From Sipunculus nudus (taxonomy: Eukaryota; Annelida; Sipuncula; Golfingiida; Sipunculidae), in assembly GCA_026874595.1 (NCBI GenBank), contig CM049316.1, positions 78,713,676 to 78,777,675 on the forward strand: a stretch of DNA of 64,000 nt, given 5' to 3'. A model generated the notes under the pieces. It ran no database searches and was not told the origin of the DNA. It was given only the letters and a program-made list of their open reading frames with translations. Of this stretch, positions 39,475 to 50,346 are shown piece after piece. Position 1 is the first letter of the stretch, and each line of letters opens with the position of its first letter. Position numbers and translations under genes: made by a program.

Positions 39475-39739
39475 GTCTGACTCGTGTAATGGCAATACAA
39501 AGAAAACTGCAATTAATAAATGGACACGCGTCACATCATTACGTCACATGATCCGCACAAATAATGGACACGGTCGTCCAGTCACTACACCCGTCTATGT
39601 ACAAAAAAGGTCACTCACGTTTTATTCGACTGGCACGCAATCCGTACGAATGATCAGTGTATGTGTCAATGGGTCCACCCAGTTGCTGTATTCGCTTCGC
39701 CAGCATCAGGCAGTGTGCAAGCAACGCTGCCCTGCAGCC

Positions 39740-39770
39740 CCTTATATACGTTATCTTGTTATGTCACGTG
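39740..39770 (-). promoter_or_regulatory. TATA box and E box of the 484-residue gene
   Basis: TATATAAGG (39748-39740, leftward) preceded by CACGTG at 39765-39770. A short spliced leader follows. Confidence 0.65.
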
Positions 39771-40315
39771 ACTGACACATACACTGCTGACATGAGCGTG
39801 CGAGCGTAATTCATCCCGTTTTGGTGCAACGTGATTGACACGTTCAGGGAAAACAACATATCTCGTTACAAACTGAGTCACGACACATGGGGTCACGGCG
39901 TGTCTACAGTAAAGTTGCGCAATACCATCGAATGTTAATCATACAGCCCGCTTCCTTTACTCTATCATTTGTTTTTAGTGATTTTTTTTCGTAACGATTC
40001 CATGTACGGGTATTGGATGTATATATGTATAGTTATATGTATTTACGTAAACATGAGCAGTCTGTATGTGGCAACGTGTATGACACATAACATCTAAAAA
40101 AAACCACCTGACAATACAGCAGTCCTGCATCACACACATCAGGAAACACTCACGCAGACAGCCCCTGTCACGCTCAGACGTACCAGCACAGTCACGAGAC
40201 GTGAACCTGTTACACCAAGAGTAAAATAACACAAACGCTATGCCTTTTCTAGTTACACAGACGTTTATTGAATGTACAGAAAGTGATGACATACGATATG
40301 TCATGTACAATATAT

Positions 40316-40404
40316 ATATAATATATGTATATATGAAATATATGTGCATATATAATATATGTATATATGAAATATATGGGTATATATAATATATGTATAT
40401 ATGA
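40316..40404. repeat. TA-rich tandem repeat, about 33-bp unit
   Basis: Unit ATAATATATGTATATATGAA repeated nearly three times. Confidence 0.8.
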
Positions 40405-42277
40405 AACGAAACCAGATATGGAAGATATATAGCTTATACATGCATATCTACACAGCATATGTCAGTCAGAATCATATACATCAGTATGCGCCGTCTGAAT
40501 AAATCAATCAAACAAAAAAAAAACATATGATACAAGTACGTGCTTATACAAGTGGTACTGCTTTGCATTTGTGCAGATTCCCGGCAGAGAACGTCGACAG
40601 AGGAAAAAAGCTTCCAACATCATGTGCAGCACATATATCGTTAACTGATATGGAAAAAAAATGAAATAAGGAATCCAAGTTGAAAACATTAGACATTAAC
40701 ACCTATATATATGTATATACATCTTTCTATCTACAGATATCTGTCAATCATATATTTACATTCATGAACGTCAACCCATAAACATAAGCAGGTACATGTT
40801 ACCACATCGCATATTCTATATAGAAACTGTGATGTCCCTTAACAAAACAGAACGAGGTATAATAATGTATAGATATGTGGCAGTAACGAAAATGTTAAAC
40901 ATACCACTCGTATTAACTAAAGAGGAAAGGGGTTTACAGAACAACGGATTCACCGTTTAGCGATAAGACATATATGATAAACATACAAACAAAAGAACGT
41001 AATTTGAAATAAAAGCAAAATAATCTGTGGCACGTGTGATCCTTGTTAGGGATGGATGAGACTATTATTCGTCTGACCTCTACCCGTGTGACCTTTCTGG
41101 CATGGGTGTCCCTCAATATAGATAAAATCTACGCCAGCAGAGCTCACAGGGTCATTGAAGTACACAAGCTCCCCTACCACGGCAAGGTTATAGTCTCGGC
41201 AGGGGAGTAATATGTTTTATTGTTATCACAAAAGATACATGACAGAAAAAAACGAAGCGCAGGTTTGACCGTGTCAGTCTGATGAGAACAAGGGACATAG
41301 GCACAGCAGACACTGGGCCCATCATATATACATACAGGGAAAACTATGTATGGGTAAGCAACATTAGCAAATAGAAAGGATGGAAGGGTTCACAAAAGAG
41401 TTGTAAACAAAAATATAAAAAATGGTGAGTACCAGATTACAAAACAAAGCATTATATTGCTCCAAACACATGAAAGGGATTGGGAATAAACAACTGATAG
41501 GCAACAAGAGTATAAGTTGAGAAAACAATTCTTTGGTAAGTAAAAAATTATGCATGACCTGAACCATGAGAAACGTGTAATGGGTATGTAAGACCAAGAG
41601 ACAGGCTGGAAGTATTATCATAACTATAACGGAACGACAGCCCACGAACATACACCTTTCAAGGTAAGCATGACGGAAGGCAAAATGGAAAAGGGCACGC
41701 AAGGACAAAATGTTTGGTAAGAAACAAATATCAGCTGGAAGGATTTGGCGATCATTACAGAAGGCTCAAAAAAGACAACGACATATCTACCCACAGATTG
41801 TGCGTCGGACACATACATGACCAAACAAAAGAGGTCCGTTTTATAGGACGACGGATGATGTTCACGGATAGCATTCAAAGCAGCACATTGCCCATGAAAA
41901 GGAAAAGAAATATGATAGCAACATGCCAACAGATCTGAAAATAAAATCGGGTAAGTAATACTCTACGAGGTAAAGACAAAATCTGATGGCGCCATGTTAC
42001 ATACGTAAATGTAGTGTTTAGGGTTCGGGGTAATTATATGTGGATGTACTGAATGCACTATATATAATATATATATATATATATTTATATATGTATATAT
42101 ATTTATATATACAAAGAAACAAACTGCTTGGGAACAAGAGAAACAGGCATCAGCGACCTTCGTTAGCTGATGGATGTTTAATACCTGCAACAACATGCAG
42201 CGGCCTTCTAACATGGAGATTATCTTATATGACTGTGTGGAAGATACCTGACGGTCTTTGCAGAAAGTATCACAAAC

Positions 42278-42685
42278 ATGCAACTGGGAAATAAATCGAC
42301 TTTTTTTATGTTGAATGTAAAGAATTATGTAGTGTGTGCTAAGAAGGACACTCTCACGGTGCTAATGCCGATCGTTACCAGATTCTTTTACTACATTATA
42401 ACAACTGGAGGAGAGCGTGTCAGAACTGTAACATTGCTGCATTATGGGAAGAACCAATACCACCTGTATTTTGCACCGCGTGCCGGTCAACACAACAACT
42501 ACAGAAGAACCTATAACACCCTAAACAATTTGGCTTGGAAGGAGAAGCAAAAAGGCCTACACGCGAAAGGGGATGGAAGAGCAATCACTGTGACTGGCAG
42601 ACAGTTGGATTCAGTGAAGCAACAAAGGATAAACAGTGAACCAACATGGAAGGTAGCTGTGAGATGGACAAGGTACAGGCTGTAA
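42278..42685 (+). CDS. Possible 135-codon gene
   Basis: ATG at 42278 follows a CTTTGCAG by 14 bases, as in supported genes here. The product is basic with no recognisable domain; it lies inside the donor-rich region and could be an exon or chance. Kept as a low-confidence candidate. Confidence 0.3.
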   Translation: MQLGNKSTFFMLNVKNYVVCAKKDTLTVLMPIVTRFFYYIITTGGERVRTVTLLHYGKNQYHLYFAPRAGQHNNYRRTYNTLNNLAWKEKQKGLHAKGDGRAITVTGRQLDSVKQQRINSEPTWKVAVRWTRYRL

Positions 42686-44587
42686 GAGACCCGGAGGACC
42701 TGAGCTATGCCAACACGCCCTCAGAAGAAAAACTGCCAATGTCTCATGCGTTCCGTTATATTCGTATCCAACAATACCAAGATATCTGAGAACGGAACAG
42801 ATATTATCGCTTACGAGAGAAGCAGATGAAAGGAACAACAGCAGCAACAACATCGTTAGCGATTCACATACATGAGGGAGTAAACAAAACACATAATAGT
42901 TTTTTTGTATCAAACATTTCCAGGGAGGAAACCTGGAAAACACAAGGAAGAAACACAGTTCAAGGGAAAGTTGGGCGAAGGAGACAATGGGAAAGAAAAC
43001 AAAGAGGCACAGGTGTGTGTCCAGACAAGTAGGATCATAAAAAACGGAGACGCTTTCTACCAACTCGTTAAGCGGCGGTGAAATGTGAGAGGAAGTGCAG
43101 TTTGAACTTTGCAATTGGTATTTTCTATTAACATCAGGATATATATATATTTATATACATGAACATATTTATATATACATACTTTACATAAGCATATATA
43201 CACAGTTGTATTTGGTAATAATTTAACTAGAGTTGTCCGGAATATCGAGTTTTTAACATAACGAGTTTCCACCGTATTATATTTGTGTATATATATAAAA
43301 GAGATCGATACATAAAGTATCGAGTGACTGTAATACCGGAACCGATTATCCTATTCCCAATACCGATAAAAGCATCCTTTGTAAATGAAAGGAAATAACA
43401 CCAGCAAGAAATAAGCCACAGGACAGTGACGATTATGTGACATAATCATCCAGTGAAGAAGACGTAGAAGGGTAAAGGATGAATTACAATGTTGCGGGAG
43501 GCAGAAGACAAAAAACACTAGTGCCGACGGAATATGATCAACTGGCTTCATGAAACGATTTTTAGTTGGTTTCAGGAGCTCTCATCGAAAACCTAGTACT
43601 TGATGAAGTCTCGATAAGTTTGATGGAGAATACAATAACCAGCCTTTGAGAACTGGACATTTATTGGAAGCATATATGGAACACCGTGTCAGTCGAATAG
43701 AAGATGGATTAAAAAGGACTTACGAAATCCTGCGACACACATTGTGACAAACATAGGAGAAAAACCATCAAAGTGCGGATCATAAGGGAAGACAGAAAAG
43801 AAAAGTCAAACCACAAGTGCAGTTACGACAACCGTTCGGTAATCGACAATTACTGTCGGTTTATATTGAGAAGGGGACCTTTTCACATATCGTCATCTTG
43901 AGAAGGGATATTCCTCATAGCGTCAACATCCAAGGCAAAACAGAAAAGGAAGACCGGCTCGTCCCTAAAATCAATCTATATTGAGAGTGAGACCAAGAAC
44001 ATACACAGCATGACATTTAAAAAAATACTCTGAGCAAAATAATGTTGCGATTAGTTAAGGTCATCGCAGAGTCCAACCTGCAGTACCATGGGAGAAATTG
44101 TAAGTATAATCAAACAAATCAGTACACACGACCCGGTAAATCATACGAACGATATCACGACCCAACATGCAGGACGCTAACAATGAAAAAGTTTTACGTG
44201 GGGTAAGTAAAATAAGGCAACAAACTGCAAGTACCATAACTGAAACAGAAGAAACCAACTGTCCGGGACATTGCCTTAAAAAATAAAAAGAATATGAAAT
44301 CGAACTGGGGAGAAAGGGAACGTACCAACAATCGCTTTGTTTATATACGTCATTGAAGAGATCGAGAAGTGCAAGCAGATCAGAACACTAACACAGAACC
44401 AGCATGCAGCGAAAGGAACCACGCAATAAAAAGGAAGAGAAACTGTCATAACATTAAGTGTAGGTAAGAAACGTCGTCTGTAAGAGGTGGGAAAATCGGG
44501 AACAATAACAGGGGATACACATTATACAATGTCGCAAATAAAGATGTGGGGATCACTAACCCTCACACAAGAAAACAATATATATAT

Positions 44588-44830
44588 TCAGGGCTCGACA
44601 TTAACTTTTGAAAGTATTTGCCTGACCGGGTAAGTAACATCTAGCTATTACTTGCCCTACATGAATGTTTACTTGCCTTACAAATATGAATGATTGTATC
44701 GAAAAACACAAAGACGTTTTTGCATGCCTTAGGTAAAGTTTTTCTGTTGGACCGATTGGTCCAGTCGGGCAAGTAGGAGGGGACTTCTAGTTGCCTTACC
44801 ACTATTTTAGGAACTTTTACTGTCCCCGTG
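44588..44830 (+). mobile_element. Possible dispersed-element fragment
   Basis: Starts ATTCAGGGCTCGACATTAAC and includes GGGTAAGTAA pairing with TTACTTGCCC ten bases later, then further CTTGCC/GGCAAG copies. I recall similar text as a dispersed element in many aquatic animal genomes; this is memory, not a search. Confidence 0.35.
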
Positions 44831-46390
44831 CAAGCGGTTAACCGTAAATGGCGAGCACTGAGATATGACATGTGTGTGTGTGTATATATATAGAGATATA
44901 TATAAATATGTGTGTGTGTGTGTGTAATATACAAATGCCTAGGAGGTATGTTTGCAATAGTAAGATCAAATCGACAAGAGGAACATGTGGAGAAACTGGC
45001 TAAAGATGACCTGTAAGTAAATGCCTTGGGAATCTACAGGTAAGGCGTCACACAAGGAACAATCCATCTATACGTGTAAAAAATGTATATGGATATCATT
45101 GACACTATGAAAGGATATGAAGAAACAAGAGTGGATGGAAGAGGAATTTAACAAGAGAAAACCCAACAAGAGGTAAGAGGAAGGAATGTCAAACAGGCAA
45201 CATAACGTGAAGTCGGAGAACGATGTACGGTACGTCATATCACGATAACGCATCCTGATGAAAGCCCGTAACATATATGATATGTAGATATATATATATT
45301 GTATCTATATGTACAGTTATTTACACTTTTACACTTAACACACAATTATTTCCTATGTGTCGGGACAAGAAAATGGTCGTAATGGTTCAATTACGTAATT
45401 GCGGGATGGTTACAAGACGGAGTTCCACTGTATATATGTATATATATATATAAATGTGCATGTCTCTATGAACTGCTGGCATGTTCCATCGCACAAGGGA
45501 ATGGACAGAGCTACAGGTAAGTATCGTAAGAGGTGTGACAGTAGATCAGCAGATATTTAAAACATTACTGACAAATACTTAGATACCAGTTATCAGCAAA
45601 AAAAAAACAAGTTTTAGGATTATGACGAAATAAAACGGTAAGTATGAGAATATCACGACCATACATACAGGTCGCTTACAAGAAATAACATAGGATTACA
45701 TGCCACGCTTTACATGATATGCCAATAAGGAACTCTCTGTACCAAAAACTGTAGTTCTACCATATAAATATCTGATTAACAGAAAGGGTGCATATACGGT
45801 AGTGTTTTACTGAACACATTTGTGTTCCTTCATTAAATTAGAAATATTAACCTATATCACAAAACTAACATACTGATATCGATACTTTATCAATTTTTGT
45901 AAACAGGTAATTCAACAAGGACAAGTATACACAGTCGACACAAAAATATGTTATAATACAGAAAGAATGTTATACTTCGAGCATTAAAGTATATACAAAA
46001 AAGTATATCCGCTATAATACAAACATATGGATATACAACATGAGATCTGATATCGATCGCAATGATATAGCGGATGCGTGTGATATGGATACTTGCATAT
46101 ATATACATATGTATATATATATATATTATATATCTATATATGTGTGTGAGAGTGTGTGTATGTGTGTGTGTTATGGATGAGTGTTTTATTTGAATACTGT
46201 CGTCATGCTAGAACAAATAACAAAAAATGCGGCGTATAGCTGTAGCACTATCACATTACATACAGACACCAGGAGAGTCATAAATGGTTCTGCATCAGGA
46301 TGAAGAAGTCTGTATCACATCTTTTGGCTGGAGATCACATCATCGAACGTCATCAAACCGTCAGCGAAGTGTCCTTAGGCCATCATGCAT

Positions 46391-46500
46391 CAGAGCGATG
46401 TGGTCATCATGGCCGTGTCAGAGCGATGTGGTTATCATGGCCGTGTCCGAGCGATGTGGTTATCATCACCGTGTCCGAGCGATGTGGTAGTCATGTAACA
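46391..46500. repeat. 28-bp tandem repeat, four copies
   Basis: Unit GAGCGATGTGGTTATCATGG plus eight bases, starting at 46391, 46419, 46447 and 46475. The unit is not a multiple of three, so the overlapping frame is not coding. Confidence 0.9.
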
Positions 46501-47183
46501 GATTCTTTACGTGGCACATAACATCTGTTTTATGTAAAGATTTTCACCAAATGAATATCTTCTGGTTTGTTGTATAATTATGAACAGTCCGCTGAACAGT
46601 GGCATATTACATATTCCATATAATTGTACCTGTCTGGTTCTTCACTGTTTCACAACAAAACAGATATCTACCGGGTCTATTGTCAGTAAACAATCTTACA
46701 GGAAGGCGCCGTATATATCCAACAATTCCTGAAAGGGCAGTCTTTATAGTCTATTTCACATCTGGCACTATACTGTTATCACAGAAACAGACACCGGTTA
46801 AATGTTCGTTGTATTATCAGATGATACCAGAATTCAAACAATAACGTCTCAAATCACAGTTTGCAGCACATTTAGATACGACTGTTAAGTTAATGCGTTC
46901 AACTCACCATACCATTTATGGCACAAGCTCTTAACTGAAAGTCCATCCAGCCAGCCAGTTCCAAAAGTATACTGATATTTTTTGACGTGTTTGTACCAAA
47001 TTCAAATCGTAATGTGGAGAGCACACTCAGACAACTCGCACTTATAGACGTACAGCCTGCCATTATGTTATTCTCATCGTCTTGACGTGGCAGGAAACAC
47101 ACAGCTGCTTACATCAGACGACAAATTTAATCTGACCACGGGTGAAATGAGCAGTAACATTCATACTGATCATGTTGGGTTTT

Positions 47184-47760
47184 CATCAGGACGGGAGATC
47201 ATTGGAGAGAAATATGTGAGCACATATTGGAGTCTGCAGATCAGTAGTTGTGTGATATAAATCAAAATAATGTTTACATACCACTCAAACGATGTCCCAT
47301 TCGACTGAGGTTACGGCAATTGCACAAACCCACGTATGTTTATAAGATAAAGACAGACACACTGTTTTGCACCATTGTTCCCCACCTTAAATAATGCACA
47401 CGTCACCCAGTTCTGAACGCAGAGGGAAACGGGTCATTAATCCGCAAGAAATATTTCACTGAGATAGCTGTTTTCTTCACGCAGGGAGATCATTGGAAAA
47501 TAAATGTAAGCACGCCTATAGCTGTATACAGATGAACTGTGGTATACCATAAACAAGGCATATTAGCAAACCATATCATATGATATCAGAAGTGACTGAG
47601 ATCACACGAAATGCGCAAATACGCCTTGGTGTATGAGACCAAGACGGATACATAGTTTTTCACCAAGACACCCCCTGTGAAATAATGCACACGAAGTCTG
47701 CAGGAACTCCGGATGTGACCAGAGGAATACAGGGTTCGGTGACTGTTTTCAAATACAGTG
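47184..47760. repeat. Diverged 291-bp tandem repeat
   Basis: GGGAGATCATTGGA at 47193 and 47484, each followed at matching distance by a GCACAAA/GCGCAAA segment and AATAATGCACACG. Two old copies. Confidence 0.65.
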
Positions 47761-48416
47761 GTCCAGATGACGCTGTGTTATAAACAACTAGGTGTCTTCG
47801 TGTATAAACCAGATTACCCCCTTAAATGTATCATTGGCCACGTTTATTAGTTTATAATACCTTTTCCATATACTGACAATATGATGAACACTGAAGATAG
47901 TTGTTTAATGATCACACATCACCTACATCATGAATGTGACGTGTTGTATCGAATCGGAAAATGCATGTACGATATCTGAACACACGATCTGACTTTATTG
48001 TGACTCGTGTCATGTGATGACTGTATGTTTTTGTAAGGGAATATCATGAAACAATGAATCGCGCAGCGTTTCCCAGATATGTTATACATCGCTGTCTGTG
48101 CAAACACGAGTACTGATTTAATGTATTTATTGTTGATCATACACATATACTTACTGTTGCAAAAAGCTAAAACATTGCTATCAATACAAATATAACAGAA
48201 GTCATACATCACGGTCCATTTTGATTGCATTACTCGTCACAGATATTCGAACACCCCCCCTCCCCTCCCGATACGATTACTCAATGATAGAGCGTTCGAA
48301 CTTTGCTGTGTGTTGTCCCCATCGAACCCACACGTTCGGTACACAGATAGCATGGAAAACCACGTCCAACATACCTGTTCTAACAAGTGAAATAAACGGT
48401 ATACTGATGGATTTAC

Positions 48417-48665
48417 ATGAGGATATTTTGTATAGTTTATGAGGATATTCGTATGGACAAAATGCCTCAACATAAATGTGTTTTTTCGAATATTTGCCCT
48501 GGCGGGTACAAGAAATATCAGCTATACTGTAAGCACGTGGTGTGTTTGCACTGTGTCGTGACACATTTTCTCCCGTACGGACTGGAGGAAGCAAACAATC
48601 TGACCCGTCTGAAATATATATGCAGGTTGATCCGTTGCCCGAAATGTCGACGGAAGAAATTGTGA
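48417..48665 (+). CDS. Small RING-like zinc protein
   Basis: 82 residues (70 if begun at the ATG 48453). Ligand pattern C-x5-C, then YCKHVVCLHC, then CPKC near the C-terminus, i.e. C3HC4 order with a wide first pair and about 27 residues before the last pair. No other domain. A donor-like TAGGGTGAGTT follows the stop. Likely a free-standing E3-type RING or a RING decoy beside the death-fold cluster. Confidence 0.6.
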   Translation: MRIFCIVYEDIRMDKMPQHKCVFSNICPGGYKKYQLYCKHVVCLHCVVTHFLPYGLEEANNLTRLKYICRLIRCPKCRRKKL

Positions 48666-49408
48666 AATATAGGGTGAGTTAATCCTTTTCCTGTGTTACA
48701 CATTTATTGCATGGACAGATTTATACACACAGTTAACTCATAATACAGGTATTCATTCTACACATGCATCGCTTTGCATTACAAAACTATGACATGAGAA
48801 ACACACAAGGTCATATGTTTGATCTTTATTTTATTTGTAAAATATGATATTTGCAAAGCGTTTTTTACTGATATATGTTACAAATATCATCGCTGAATTC
48901 ACACTACACGTACGAGCGTGTATGTATCATAATAACAGTGTATGTCTTGACATATTACAGCAATATGAACACCATATATTTAAATACGATTGGTCCGAGC
49001 GTCAATCCGTATCAACAAATCTCTGGTTACACACTTAATTTAGTGTGTCTGTAGGTTTTTATATTATATTCTGTTACTTTCCGTGTAATATCAAACTTGA
49101 TTCTATACATGCGCGATGTCTTGTTCTTCACCTGTTCCTTGTATCGTCACTTCGCAGGTGTTTATCTAACGTCCTTCTGGTAACTCCAAAATGTTGTCAT
49201 CACATGCAGACTGTGACAATGCCTCCGCCTTTAGGTCGGCCTGAAACACATGCTTTCACCCAGTACATGACATGTGTACATTTTGTATCATAATTATGTA
49301 AAATATTGTGGTATGATGACAATGTAACACGTATCATCTAGCGTCCGTCTAATGACACAACTGGGTCATGTGATTTAATACAGGACGTCGTACTGATCGC
49401 TATTCTTT
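48666..49408. other. Intergenic stretch
   Basis: AT-rich, no gene or repeat that I can support. Confidence 0.5.
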
Positions 49409-50026
49409 CTACACCCGTTGTCGTTGCACGCAAACGTGATTCATAATCTGTTTATGGAATCTCAGCAGATGGTCCGGCCTGAACCGTAAGATCTTTTCGG
49501 AATCCCAGTAACATCCAAAGCACGTACAGTTCCCAATAAACATGAAATATTTGACGGGCTCAGTTGTTAGTGACTCGCCGTTTGCTAAGAGGTTTCCCAC
49601 AACATCCCCGGGATCGACATGCTGTGCTGGCCAATATTTCGATATCACGACAGTAGAATGTATGACAAAACCGATCATACCGGGCCACTCGAATAATATC
49701 TTCACGGCGCATGGTGTATGACCAGGTCCCTTATGGAGCGCTGCGTGCTCCATATATTTCGATGTGATGACACCACACAGTTTACAACGCAATATCGGGT
49801 CGCTGTCGTAGGAGTCGATCACACAGTGTTTAGAGGCGCAACAGCTGATTCGAGACGCCGTAAGCAGGGTTGTACACTGTTGACAATCGCCGTTGTTTTT
49901 ATACATCTCGATCAAACGTTGGTACAGTTCAGTAGGTAGCAGCCAAAAGAATGTATGCGGTATATACCGCGACGTTAACCACCGCGTGCATATGTCGAAC
50001 AAAGTACCTGGTTGTTTCCGTTCCAT
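49409..50026 (-). CDS. Zinc-binding protein, family Z, member 2
   Basis: 205 residues, ATG 65 bases after a TATAAAGG box. Paralogue of the gene at 20099-20752: same order FFWLLPTELYQRLIE, CQQC, LRCKLCGVITSKYMEHAALH, FEWPGMIGFVIH and VISKYW. Zinc ligands appear conserved. Unlike member 1 it has an upstream TATA box and no acceptor at the start, so the two copies use different promoter formats. Confidence 0.85.
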   Translation of the reverse strand: MERKQPGTLFDICTRWLTSRYIPHTFFWLLPTELYQRLIEMYKNNGDCQQCTTLLTASRISCCASKHCVIDSYDSDPILRCKLCGVITSKYMEHAALHKGPGHTPCAVKILFEWPGMIGFVIHSTVVISKYWPAQHVDPGDVVGNLLANGESLTTEPVKYFMFIGNCTCFGCYWDSEKILRFRPDHLLRFHKQIMNHVCVQRQRV

Positions 50027-50090
50027 GATATCACACCCCGATTCGGTCGTATACCAGACACGTACTACAGGATAGTGCTATGTGCACAGA

Positions 50091-50098
50091 CCTTTATA
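50091..50098 (-). promoter_or_regulatory. TATA box of family Z member 2
   Basis: TATAAAGG on the minus strand, 65 bases before the ATG. Confidence 0.6.
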
Positions 50099-50346
50099 TG
50101 TTGCAGGCCAACATTAACTCGAACGAGTTATGGCTGGTACAGCGGACTTGTATCAACATTTTTTCAGGCGCTCCGTCATTTAAATGTGTCATACTGTCCG
50201 CACTGTCGTATACTAAACCGAAACCATTCCATCATCGCATATTCTTTGGTTATTAGTACCACGGACGCCTTCGGACAATAACGCGCTGACTATTCGCGAA
50301 CAGATGTCTGGGAATTTCGATCATCTGCTTGTAAAAAGACACACGT

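Larger units (their letters stand above)
39775..48416. other. Large region without convincing genes
   Basis: Nearly 9 kb of AT-rich DNA. Open frames are short and compositionally odd. On the plus strand from 41.3 to 45.7 kb there are at least 12 GGTAAG hexamers, most continuing as GGTAAGTA or AGGTAAG, which is the 5' splice consensus. With few codons to protect, this suggests a multi-exon non-coding transcript, or inserted host sequence. Confidence 0.45.

Noticed and set aside
39475-39534. Signal peptide on the 484-residue protein
   Set aside because: The hydrophobic segment needs a GTG start and is crossed by a splice acceptor; it is probably intron.
46284-46521. Frames across the 28-bp repeat
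   Set aside because: The unit length is not a multiple of three, so the repeat is not under coding constraint.
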